A DNA stretch of 64,000 nt from RGZA01 sp041917755 (GTDB taxonomy: Bacteria; Pseudomonadota; Alphaproteobacteria; UBA9219; RGZA01), in assembly GCA_041917755.1 (NCBI GenBank), contig JAYRWY010000006.1, positions 1 to 64,000 on the forward strand, in the 5' to 3' direction. The position numbers and the translations under genes were made by a program. The notes beneath the pieces are model-generated. The model had not been told where the DNA came from. It did not search any database and worked only from the letters and a program-made list of their open reading frames with translations. Position 1 is the first letter of the stretch; each line of letters starts with the position of its first letter. This document shows, one piece after another, positions 44,143 through 51,997 of the stretch.

Positions 44143-44152
44143 CAACTGCCGC

Positions 44153-44470
44153 TTATTTAGGCTTTCCGGCCAATTTGACGGTTAGGCCGTTATATTCCTC
44201 GCGCATAATAATCTGGCAGCCAAGGCGGGATGTTTTGGTGAGCCCGACAGCTAAATCCAGCATGTCTTGTTCGTCGGCTTCGGGTTCCGGCAATACATCG
44301 TACCAACCGGTATCGACAATCACGTGACAGGTGGCGCAAGCCAATGAATGGTCGCACGCGCCTTCAAGATCAATTTTGTGCATGTGTGCGATGCTAAGCA
44401 GTGTTGCACCAACTGGCGCTTCTACTTCGCGTTCACGGCCATCGCGTTCAATGAATATTACTTTAGGCAT
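44153..44470 (-). CDS. fdx: 2Fe-2S ferredoxin (adrenodoxin / ISC type)
   Basis: Small electron carrier. The four cluster ligands are Cys39, Cys45, Cys48 and Cys85, in GACDHSLACATCHV and LGCQIIM. This C-x5-C-x2-C spacing is typical of adrenodoxin-type ferredoxins used in iron-sulfur cluster assembly or to feed P450s. Length 105. No isc or P450 gene is in the window. It starts 6 bases after livM, so it is probably at the end of the liv operon by position. Confidence 0.93.
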   Translation of the reverse strand: MPKVIFIERDGREREVEAPVGATLLSIAHMHKIDLEGACDHSLACATCHVIVDTGWYDVLPEPEADEQDMLDLAVGLTKTSRLGCQIIMREEYNGLTVKLAGKPK

Positions 44471-44476
44471 AAATGT

Positions 44477-45751
44477 TCACTCGTTTGTTTTGTTCAGCTT
44501 AATGGCTGGCTCGCGTTTAGAAAATAAGCCCGATGGTCGCAGCAACATAATGAGTACCATGCCACCGCCAAAGGCTATCATCCGGTAATCTTGCAATTGG
44601 CGGAAGATTTCGGGCAAACCTACTAAAAAAACTGCGGCGCCTGCAAGCCCCAGCGGATGCCCCATCCCGCCCAAGACCACCACCGCCAAAACCAGTGCAG
44701 ATTCCATAAAGGTAAAGCTTTCAGGGCTGATAAAGCCTTGGCGGGTGGCAAAAAACGCCCCTGCCGCCCCGCCAATCATCGCGGCGATGACATAGGCCGC
44801 CAGTTTGGTACGCGTAAGGTTGATGCCCACGGCTTCGCTGGCGCGTTCATCTTCTCGCACGGCTTCAAAGGCACGCCCCAGCGGCAATTGACGAAGGCGC
44901 GATGCAAATACATGCACCAATACAACTAAAGCCAGCACCAGGTAGTAAAGGAACAACACACGCGTGCCGGATGAAAACTCTAATCCAAAAAAATCATGAA
45001 AGGATGTAAGGCCTTGCGGCGGGGTACGTTCAAACGATAAACCAAACAAGGTAGGGCGTGGCACACCATTGATACCGTTGGGCCCACCTGTGAGTGAAAC
45101 CCAGTTGAGCAAGACAATCCGCAAAATTTCGGCAAAGCCCAACGTGACCACCGCAAAATAATCCCCGCGCAATCGAAGCACCGTTACGCCAATTAAACAT
45201 GCCGCGCATCCGGCAATGATGGCCGCCACCGGTAACGCCACCCAGAAGTTGAGCCCGACATTAAGGGCAAGCAGTGCAAAGGCATATGCACCAAGCGCAT
45301 AAAACGCGGCAAAGCCAAGGTCTAATAGCCCCGTCAGCCCCACCACCAGATTAAGCCCATAGGCCAATACCATATAGGTCAGGATAAGCGTGACCACATC
45401 CAACACATAGCGCGTGGTGAATGGCGCAAGCGGCAAAAGCAGCACGACAATAAATAATCCCAACAATATCTTATTATAAAATGCGTGATTGGTCGGCAGC
45501 GCGAATAATGGTTTTTTAGCCGCAGTTTGATCACTTTGGAATGCGCCCAACACGCCGGCCACAAACCGCGCCGCAAAGACGCTGGCGACGGCGATGAAAA
45601 AATTATTCCATTCCGGCGCGATGGCTAAGCCTTGCGCGTTATCTACGGTACGCAGACCAATAAAATGCAGAAACAACACAGCAGCCAGCAATGCCGCGAC
45701 AAAGGATTGCATACCAATATCCAGCCATTTGATGGAACGCGTGCTCATCAT
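44477..45751 (-). CDS. livM: Branched-chain amino acid ABC transporter permease LivM
   Basis: Inner-membrane permease of the LIV high-affinity uptake system. About ten helices are visible. The family blocks YGLNLVVGLTGLLDLGFAAFYALGAYAFAL and VREDERASEAVGINLTRTKL (the ATPase-contacting EAA-like loop) are present. Length about 424. Three start codons overlap the livH stop (GTG, ATG, ATG); I chose the first ATG, which shares one base with it (TGATG). No livG, livF or binding-protein gene follows. Confidence 0.94.
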   Translation of the reverse strand: MMSTRSIKWLDIGMQSFVAALLAAVLFLHFIGLRTVDNAQGLAIAPEWNNFFIAVASVFAARFVAGVLGAFQSDQTAAKKPLFALPTNHAFYNKILLGLFIVVLLLPLAPFTTRYVLDVVTLILTYMVLAYGLNLVVGLTGLLDLGFAAFYALGAYAFALLALNVGLNFWVALPVAAIIAGCAACLIGVTVLRLRGDYFAVVTLGFAEILRIVLLNWVSLTGGPNGINGVPRPTLFGLSFERTPPQGLTSFHDFFGLEFSSGTRVLFLYYLVLALVVLVHVFASRLRQLPLGRAFEAVREDERASEAVGINLTRTKLAAYVIAAMIGGAAGAFFATRQGFISPESFTFMESALVLAVVVLGGMGHPLGLAGAAVFLVGLPEIFRQLQDYRMIAFGGGMVLIMLLRPSGLFSKREPAIKLNKTNE

Positions 45752-46668
45752 CACACCTTATCGATTTCGGGTTTGCCAAGCAGGCCCGATGGGCGCAACA
45801 GCAACACAAGAATGAGGATAAGAAAACTGGCGACGTCTTTATATTCGGCACTGATATAGGCAGACCAGAACGCCTCAATAAGCCCAATTAAAATGCCGCC
45901 AATCATTGCGCCGGGAAGTGAGCCAATACCGCCCAAAACAGCGGCTGTAAACGCCTTCATACCCGCTAAAAAGCCGATATAAAAATCAACCACACCGTAA
46001 TACAGCACAACCATCACCCCTGCCACCGCCGCCAAACCTGCGCCCAATATAAAGGTAATGGAGATGATGCGTTCAACGGGGATACCCAGTAGCGCGGCCA
46101 TTTTCATATCCTGTTCGCATGCACGCTGCGCACGGCCAAGACGCGTTTTGTGAATGAGCAATGTCAGGCCAATCATCAACACTACCGCCAAGACCACAAT
46201 CACGATTTGTAGATAGGAAAGTGAAACCACAAATCCATCCGCGCGTTCCATTAGTGTGATGCGACCATCCACCATCGGCTGTAATGGCTTTACCCGTGCG
46301 CCCTGCGCCATGCGCACAAAGTTTTGTAGCAATACCGAAACACCAATGGCTGAAATCAGCGGCGCGATGCGCGGCGCGTTGCGTAATGGCCGGTAGGCCA
46401 GCTTCTCCATCACAAATCCATAGGTGGAGGTTACAATAATACTGAACATAAACGCTGCAAGAATGACCAGCGGCACAGCCACCACACCAATTGTATTCAT
46501 GGCAACAACGGTCACCACCGCTACAAACGCGCCAATCATGTACAATTCGCCATGGGCAAAATTAATCATGCCCATGATGCCATAGACCATGGTGTAACCA
46601 ATGGCGATAAGGGCGTAGATGCTGCCGAGGGTTAAACCGTTGATAAGCTGTTGCAGGAAATATTCCAT
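45751..46668 (-). CDS. livH: Branched-chain amino acid ABC transporter permease LivH
   Basis: Second permease of the LIV transporter. It starts MEYFLQQLINGLTLGSIYALIAIGYTMVYGIMGMINFAHGE, the classic LivH N-terminus. The ATPase-contacting loop RACEQDMKMAALLGI is also conserved, as is the final GLIEAFW segment. Length 305. It is directly upstream of, and coupled to, livM. Confidence 0.96.
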   Translation of the reverse strand: MEYFLQQLINGLTLGSIYALIAIGYTMVYGIMGMINFAHGELYMIGAFVAVVTVVAMNTIGVVAVPLVILAAFMFSIIVTSTYGFVMEKLAYRPLRNAPRIAPLISAIGVSVLLQNFVRMAQGARVKPLQPMVDGRITLMERADGFVVSLSYLQIVIVVLAVVLMIGLTLLIHKTRLGRAQRACEQDMKMAALLGIPVERIISITFILGAGLAAVAGVMVVLYYGVVDFYIGFLAGMKAFTAAVLGGIGSLPGAMIGGILIGLIEAFWSAYISAEYKDVASFLILILVLLLRPSGLLGKPEIDKV

Positions 46669-46701
46669 ATCAGAATTCCATGTCAGGCAGCCCGTGGAGC
46701 C

Positions 46702-47187
46702 CTATTGGCAGAGCGGTTTCTTGGTTTGGCGCGCGTCATTGGGCGTGCGCACATAATTCAGTACCTGTTCATTCGACCATGCCGCCACCGCAGGCACCCA
46801 ATTTGCATAGTTGATGCAGAACTGACGCGGGCTGATGTTGCTGGCCTCGTGACTTTTCTGGTTAGCAAGCGAGGTACGGAAATTATCAATGACCTCGTTA
46901 CGGCTGCCGCCGCTGCTGGCGTAAATGCGTGCAATGGTATTTTCCCATTTGCGGATTTGCGTGGTATATTTTTTCAAAAATACTGCATAGCTGTCCTTGA
47001 GTGGGCGGCGATAGCCATCATATTTGCAGGTCAGCATAATCACTTCGAGGTCGGTGTGCAGACGTAGCCCCTGCTCTGCTTCAAATTCATCGGGCGTGTA
47101 GCACTCCCCCGCCTGCACGATGGCTGGCATAACCAATAGGGCGCAAAAAATTGCTGCGCAAATGGGCATAAAACGGGTCTGCTTCAT
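46702..47187 (-). CDS. Hypothetical secreted protein, 161 aa, upstream of livH
   Basis: I do not recognise this protein. It has a signal peptide (about 1-27, ending MPAIVQA). The mature part has four cysteines (GECYTP, LTCKYD, QFCINY, PLCQ at the very end) and is largely helical. It is not a LIV-type binding protein, which would be about 370 residues. It lies 33 bases upstream of livH on the same strand and may share its transcript. Upstream is a divergent promoter region with a small CCCGC / GCGGG hairpin (47211-47224). Confidence 0.7.
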   Translation of the reverse strand: MKQTRFMPICAAIFCALLVMPAIVQAGECYTPDEFEAEQGLRLHTDLEVIMLTCKYDGYRRPLKDSYAVFLKKYTTQIRKWENTIARIYASSGGSRNEVIDNFRTSLANQKSHEASNISPRQFCINYANWVPAVAAWSNEQVLNYVRTPNDARQTKKPLCQ

Positions 47188-47290
47188 ATTGTTATCGTCC
47201 TTTGGGGATTCCCGCTTGCGCGGGTGGTGATGGTTCGTAAGACTAGCATGAACCCATCAGAACGCTACAGAAAACAGCTCAGGACACGTC

Positions 47291-48091
47291 ATGCAGAAAT
47301 TCTCCCCTAATGAAGCCATTCTGGAGATTATCCACCGCGCGACCGCCGATAAAAGCAATCCGGCCAAGACCATTAACAGCATCCTTTATATGGTGGCCTC
47401 ATGGCGGGCAAACGCATTGGCGCAGGAACGCCTTGAAATTGCGCAAGGCCGCGTAATGAGCGGCCCGTTCCAAGGCATGAATTTTTATTTCAACGACACC
47501 TTGGGGTGCTATGCCCCCAAATTGATTGGCGTATATGAAATGGAAATGCACGGCTTTATCCGTGAAGCCATCGCCAAACAATATGACGCGGTAATCAACA
47601 TTGGCTGCGCGGAGGGGTATTACGCGGTTGGCTTTGCCACCACCATGCCACACAGCATTATCCACGCCCATGATATTGATGAAAAATTGCAGGCCGTAAC
47701 ATCGCGCGTGGCGCAAAAAAATAATGTGCAAGACCGCGTGAAAATCGGCGGGTTGTTTGATGGCTCCCGCTTTGCGGAATTTAAGGGCAAGCGCACCTTG
47801 GTATTCTGCGATATTGAAGGCGCGGAACGTGAATTGATTGACCCCGTCGCCTACCCCGAATTGTTGAATATGGATGTGCTATTGGAATGCCATGAATGTT
47901 TTATTCCGGGTTTGCGGGAGATTATGACCAAACGGTTTGAAGCAACCCACACCATCACATGGGCGGAGCCACAATTACGCTGGGGCAAATTCAATCTTGA
48001 TTTGCCGGGTCTGGATGATCTTGATTTATGCTTGCTGTCTTATGAAAACCGCGCAGGCGCAACCCCATGGGCGTATTTCAAGAAGAAGTGA
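47291..48091 (+). CDS. SAM-dependent methyltransferase-like protein, 266 aa
   Basis: This looks like a Rossmann-type methyltransferase of the FkbM-like kind. The SAM loop appears as VINIGCAEGYYAVGF (101-115), the acidic residue after strand 2 as HAHDIDEK, and strand 4 as TLVFCDIEGAERELI (about 178-192). The D-x-EG-x-E pattern is the one typical of FkbM enzymes. The substrate is unknown. A putative AGGACA ribosome-binding site precedes the ATG. It is a single gene, convergent with guaA, with a long palindromic element between them. Confidence 0.8.
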   Translation: MQKFSPNEAILEIIHRATADKSNPAKTINSILYMVASWRANALAQERLEIAQGRVMSGPFQGMNFYFNDTLGCYAPKLIGVYEMEMHGFIREAIAKQYDAVINIGCAEGYYAVGFATTMPHSIIHAHDIDEKLQAVTSRVAQKNNVQDRVKIGGLFDGSRFAEFKGKRTLVFCDIEGAERELIDPVAYPELLNMDVLLECHECFIPGLREIMTKRFEATHTITWAEPQLRWGKFNLDLPGLDDLDLCLLSYENRAGATPWAYFKKK

Positions 48092-48099
48092 TATTCACG

Positions 48100-48219
48100 A
48101 ATTTTGGCTAGGCTCTGGCGAAAATTGTGGCTTTCGAGAACCGGAGCGCAGCGTACATTTAAGTACGTGAGCACCGGAAGCGCAGAAAACGCAATTTGCA
48201 GACAAGCCTAGACGAAATT
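48100..48219. repeat. Long imperfect palindromic element (~120 bp)
   Basis: The two halves of this stretch are imperfect inverted copies around a short centre at about 48157-48162 (GTAC-atttaa-GTAC). Paired blocks, from outside inwards, are AATTT, CTAGGCT / AGCCTAG, AAATTG / CAATTT, CCGG / CCGG and GTAC / GTAC. It fills the space between two convergent genes and touches the guaA stop. Its size and shape resemble intergenic palindromic repeat families of alphaproteobacteria, such as Brucella Bru-RS. It could also serve as a bidirectional terminator. Only one copy is in this window, so the repeat nature is inferred. Confidence 0.6.
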
Positions 48220-49804
48220 ATTCCCACTCAATGGTGCCGGGCGGCTTGCTGGTAATATCGTACACCACGCGGTTGATGCCCTTTACTTCATTGATGAGGC
48301 GGGTTGCAACGGCAGCCAAGAATTTATGCTCGAATGGATAGGCTTCTGCCGTCATGCCATCCACCGATGTTACAGCGCGCAAGCCAAGCACATAGTCATA
48401 CGAACGGCCATCACCCATCACGCCGACGGTGCGCACGGGTAGCAACACAGCAAAGGCCTGCCAGATTTCGTTGTAGAGACCAGCCTTGCGAATAGCATCA
48501 AGATAGACGCTGTCGGCTTTACGCAGGATTTCCAGTTTTTCAAACGTAATGTCACCCGGAATGCGGATAGCCAGACCAGGCCCGGGGAATGGATGACGAC
48601 CCACAAATTGTTCAGGCAGACCCAGCTCGCGGCCAAGGGCGCGCACTTCGTCTTTGAACAATTCACGCAGTGGTTCAACCAGCTTCATGTTCATGCGTTC
48701 TGGCAAACCGCCCACATTGTGGTGCGATTTGATGGTGACCGATGGGCCGCCGGTAAATGACACGCTTTCAATCACGTCAGGATATAATGTGCCCTGCGCG
48801 AGAAATTGCGCGCCGCCAATGGCTTTGGCTTCGTGTTCAAATACTTCGATGAACAGCCCGCCGATGATTTTGCGTTTCTTTTCGGGGTCAGTCACGCCGC
48901 TAAGTGCGCTTAGGAATTTATCCTGCGCCTTCGCCATAATCAGTGGAATATTGTAGTGATGACGGAAAAGTTTTTCGACCTCGTCCGCTTCACCCGCACG
49001 CATCAAACCCGTATCCACAAAAATGCAGGTAAGTTGCGAGCCAATAGCTTCGTGAATAAGCACAGCAGCCACGGTTGAATCCACACCGCCCGACAAACCG
49101 CAAATGACTTTGGCATTCCCAACCTGCGCACGTATTGCATCAATCTGGCTTTGGCGGAATGCCGCCATGGTCCAATCACTTTGGCAACCCGCAACTTTTT
49201 TCACAAAATTACCGAGCAATGTTTTACCTTCAGGCGTATGAACTACTTCGGGGTGGAATTGCACGCCGTAAAAACGACGCGCTTCATCAGCCACCATCGC
49301 AAACGGTGCGCCAGTGCTGCGGCCAACGACCTTAAAGCCTTTTGGCAATTCGGCAACATGGTCGCCATGGCTCATCCAAACTTGTTGTTTATTGCCCTTG
49401 GCCCATGGGCCGTCGAATAATACGTTCGCATCAATTACTTCAACTTCGGCCTTGCCGAATTCACGGGTGTGGCCTTGTTCTACCTTACCACCCAGCTGCA
49501 AGCACATGGCCTGCTGGCCATAGCAAATGCCCAACACGGGCACGCCCAATTGCCAAACAATTTCTGGTGCGCGCGGAGAATTTTCTTCCAACACCGATGC
49601 AGGGCCGCCGGATAAAATAATACCTTTCGCGCCATAGGATTTGATGCGCTGCGCATCCGCACTGAATGGCCAGATTTCGCAATACACACCTGCCTCGCGT
49701 ACACGCCGCGCGATGAGCTGGGTCACCTGACTTCCAAAATCCAAAATCAGGATACGGTCATGATGCACTTCAGTCGCTGGTTTCGGCATGGCTTGGGGGG
49801 TCAC
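48218..49804 (-). CDS. guaA: GMP synthase (glutamine-hydrolysing)
   Basis: Converts XMP to GMP with glutamine as the nitrogen donor. The N-terminal class I amidotransferase domain has the catalytic Cys94 in GICYGQQAM and His/Glu in QFHPEV. The ATP pyrophosphatase domain carries the PP-loop CGLSGGVDST (about 240). The C-terminal dimerisation domain ends in KPPGTIEWE, the invariant GuaA terminus. Length 528. A tRNA-Leu gene lies immediately upstream. Confidence 0.98.
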   Translation of the reverse strand: MTPQAMPKPATEVHHDRILILDFGSQVTQLIARRVREAGVYCEIWPFSADAQRIKSYGAKGIILSGGPASVLEENSPRAPEIVWQLGVPVLGICYGQQAMCLQLGGKVEQGHTREFGKAEVEVIDANVLFDGPWAKGNKQQVWMSHGDHVAELPKGFKVVGRSTGAPFAMVADEARRFYGVQFHPEVVHTPEGKTLLGNFVKKVAGCQSDWTMAAFRQSQIDAIRAQVGNAKVICGLSGGVDSTVAAVLIHEAIGSQLTCIFVDTGLMRAGEADEVEKLFRHHYNIPLIMAKAQDKFLSALSGVTDPEKKRKIIGGLFIEVFEHEAKAIGGAQFLAQGTLYPDVIESVSFTGGPSVTIKSHHNVGGLPERMNMKLVEPLRELFKDEVRALGRELGLPEQFVGRHPFPGPGLAIRIPGDITFEKLEILRKADSVYLDAIRKAGLYNEIWQAFAVLLPVRTVGVMGDGRSYDYVLGLRAVTSVDGMTAEAYPFEHKFLAAVATRLINEVKGINRVVYDITSKPPGTIEWE

Positions 49805-49827
49805 GTACTATCCTTTTCATCAGTAGA

Positions 49828-49914
49828 TGGTGCGGGCAGCCGGAGTTGAACCGGCACGGGATTGCTCCCGAGGGATTTTAAGTCCCTTGCGTCTACCAGT
49901 TCCGCCATGCCCGC
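49828..49914 (-). tRNA. tRNA-Leu (TAA)
   Basis: Minus-strand class II tRNA of 87 bases with a long variable arm. The acceptor GCGGGCA pairs with TGCCCGC, the anticodon loop CTTAAAA gives TAA, and the T-arm contains GGTTCAACTCC. Discriminator is A and CCA is encoded. Confidence 0.96.
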
Positions 49915-50103
49915 ATTACTGTGTTCGCGTAGTTTTATAGTCATCCCTTGCCGCACAAGCCAAGTAATTTTTATTAATGCCGCCCGAATGCTCACTGGGC
50001 CTAATAAAACGCACAAAAACAGGCCCATTAACCATGTTGTGTCGTTGACTTTAACAGGCGGGATGGAGCTTTATTGGCGGATAAAGATATTGAGGATAAA
50101 ATT

Positions 50104-51015
50104 ATGTCTTATGATAAAGATTATCACGATGCATTGTCAGGAGGCATGCCAGACAATCCCCTTAGCCTAGGGGCGTATGATGGCGCAAAGGCACGAATTG
50201 ACGCCGGGTTGCCATCAAATCCTTATGTTCCTAGCGTGACCGACATATCGTCAGATAGTAGCTCTGGTTCCAAGGGAGTCTACGTCCCAGAATCGGAAGG
50301 CACCGGAATTATTATAGCCGTAGGGGCGGTATTTGTAGCGATTGGGATGAGTTTTGCATCCAGCTTTTATAATAGCACAATGAACTATATCAACAATGCC
50401 AACTATACGATTAAAGATCAGCAGTCTATTGGTAAATATCATGAAATTGTCGGTCGGCGCTATAATGACCTAAGACATGAGATGATAGAAAAACCTCTTA
50501 TTGAATATGGATTTCAATGCGCGTGGAGAGAATGTACAGGCCGCGGATATAGAATTACATTCTTGCACACCTCTCCAGCCTATCAACCCGAGATGACTCA
50601 TGAGTTGAGTATTATTTCTACACAATATCCTGAGCGCCAACTAAACATAAAGTTAAGAGTTAGTTTTTTTCATACTCCTAATTATGATACTCGTGGTTAT
50701 AATATCAACGAGCGAACATGCTTTTCTGTCCATCGAATGTTTAACACAAGGGCATTACCTCGCAATCGCATGAATGCGGGATATTTAAAGGACGATTTAT
50801 TAGTTGAGGAGTTTAGAGGCCTCACAGAAATTCTTGCCCGATCAGTCACAACTCGAACATCAACTGAGCCATGTGGGGATTATAGATTTGATGGAATTCT
50901 CAATATACCAACAAATGGTATTAGATCGGTTGCTGTTCGTCCTGCTATGGATAATGGTCGTCCCGTAACGTCGAATGACTGGATGTTTCCCTATTCGCTT
51001 GTTTTCGGTAAGTAG
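50104..51015 (+). CDS. Hypothetical membrane protein, A+T-rich, 303 aa
   Basis: I do not recognise this protein. The N-terminal 65 residues are soluble and Ser/Asp-rich. One transmembrane helix follows (GIIIAVGAVFVAIGMSFASSFY, about 67-90), and then a C-terminal domain of about 210 residues with several Cys and many Tyr/Arg, which would lie on the far side of the membrane if the N-terminus is inside. I chose the ATG at 50104, which has GAGG eight bases upstream. A TTG ten codons earlier, with GGAG before it, is an alternative. The DNA is visibly more A+T-rich than all its neighbours and it lies between two tRNA genes, which fits acquisition by transfer. Confidence 0.7.
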   Translation: MSYDKDYHDALSGGMPDNPLSLGAYDGAKARIDAGLPSNPYVPSVTDISSDSSSGSKGVYVPESEGTGIIIAVGAVFVAIGMSFASSFYNSTMNYINNANYTIKDQQSIGKYHEIVGRRYNDLRHEMIEKPLIEYGFQCAWRECTGRGYRITFLHTSPAYQPEMTHELSIISTQYPERQLNIKLRVSFFHTPNYDTRGYNINERTCFSVHRMFNTRALPRNRMNAGYLKDDLLVEEFRGLTEILARSVTTRTSTEPCGDYRFDGILNIPTNGIRSVAVRPAMDNGRPVTSNDWMFPYSLVFGK

Positions 51016-51135
51016 CCCATTATCAAAGCGTTTTCTCGGGCATTTTAGCCCGATAAACAGCGGTTTTAAAAAAATTCAAAGTCCCGCTTGGCAGGCACAA
51101 GTTTTCTTTGTATAAGGTCTGCCTTCACACCCTGT

Positions 51136-51210
51136 TCCTCGATAGCTCAGTGGTAGAGCAAGCGACTGTTAATCGCTTGGTCGTAGGTTCGAATCCTACT
51201 CGAGGAGCCA
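51136..51210 (+). tRNA. tRNA-Asn (GTT)
   Basis: Plus-strand cloverleaf of 75 bases. The acceptor TCCTCGA pairs with TCGAGGA, the D-arm is TAGCTCAGTGGTAGAGCA, and the anticodon GTT lies in CGACTGTTAATCG. The T-arm is GTAGGTTCGAATCCTAC. Discriminator is G and CCA is encoded. Confidence 0.97.
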
Positions 51211-51276
51211 TTCTCCGCCAAGGCTACGAATGGCAAGCCATATCTTCCCCCATACCCCGTCACCCCACTATCACTC

Positions 51277-51888
51277 ATGACCCGTGATGACGTTGAACTT
51301 CTGGAGCGCGAGACCTTATTTCAAGGTTGGCTGCGTCTGGAACGCCATCGTTTGCGTCATGCATTATTTCAAGGCGGGGTCAGCCGTGTCTTCACGCGCG
51401 AGATTTTTATCCGCCATGCGGCGGTCGCCCTCCTCCCCTATGATCCTGTGACCGACCGCATTTGTTTAATCGAACAATTCCGCTGTGGGTTATTGGCGGC
51501 GGGTGAAACCCCATGGTCCATTGAGATGGTGGCGGGCCTCATGGATAAAACCGAGAGCACCGAAGATGTGGCACGGCGCGAAGCGGTGGAAGAAGCAGGC
51601 GTGATTGTAAAACGCGCGCGCGCCATACCCGGCGGGTTCACCATGCCCGGCAGCTGTGATGAATTTTTTCACTTCTTTATCGGGGAAGTTGATTTGCCCG
51701 ATACCCAATCCAAAATCTTTGGCTTGGTGGAGGAAGACGAGAATATCAAAACCCATATCATCACCCGCACGCAGGCCATTGAATGGATGGATAGCGGTAA
51801 AATCCGCAACCTGCCCACGCTATATGTGCTGAGCTGGTTTGCGCGGTTTGGTGAAAGCTTGCGGGCGGAATGGCTAAAAGCCGGATAA
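51277..51888 (+). CDS. nudF: NUDIX hydrolase, probable ADP-ribose pyrophosphatase
   Basis: Hydrolyses nucleoside diphosphates linked to another moiety, most likely ADP-ribose to AMP and ribose-5-phosphate. The NUDIX box is complete from Gly87 to Val109 (G-x5-E-x7-REAVEEAG-V). The upstream block LIEQFRCG (64-71) and a Gly/Pro-rich segment after the box (PGGFTMPGSCDEFFHFF) are typical of the NudF/TrgB group. Length 203. It is a single gene between tRNA-Asn and dnaB. Confidence 0.88.
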   Translation: MTRDDVELLERETLFQGWLRLERHRLRHALFQGGVSRVFTREIFIRHAAVALLPYDPVTDRICLIEQFRCGLLAAGETPWSIEMVAGLMDKTESTEDVARREAVEEAGVIVKRARAIPGGFTMPGSCDEFFHFFIGEVDLPDTQSKIFGLVEEDENIKTHIITRTQAIEWMDSGKIRNLPTLYVLSWFARFGESLRAEWLKAG

Positions 51889-51902
51889 TTCTGCGCTTTT
51901 AA

Positions 51903-51932
51903 TCATCCACATCTATCACAGGCTGTGGATAA
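51903..51932. promoter_or_regulatory. Pair of opposed DnaA boxes upstream of dnaB
   Basis: TCATCCACA (51903-51911, plus strand) differs by one base from the DnaA-box consensus TTATCCACA. TTATCCACA itself is present on the minus strand at 51932-51924. Together they form an inverted repeat ATCCACA / TGTGGAT with a 12-base spacer, 66 bases before the dnaB ATG. This would allow DnaA to bind and control, or be titrated at, the dnaB promoter. Confidence 0.55.
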
Positions 51933-51997
51933 GTTTGTTACTGCAAACAGCTGCGCAAGAAACTACCCTCTCCCCTTTCGTAGAATCCATTTAGGAT

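Noticed and set aside
47211..47224. Small CCCGC-ttgc-GCGGG hairpin in the divergent region upstream of the 161-aa secreted protein
   Set aside because: Only 5 bp and without a T-run. It could be a short dispersed repeat but cannot be supported from one copy.
49981..50036. GGGCCT / AGGCCC inverted repeat upstream of the A+T-rich gene
   Set aside because: Six-base arms with an 18-base loop are weak, and no regulator or terminator role is indicated.
51036..51053. TCGGGC-atttta-GCCCGA hairpin after the 303-aa membrane protein gene
   Set aside because: A six-bp stem without an adjacent T-run; not strong enough to list as a terminator.
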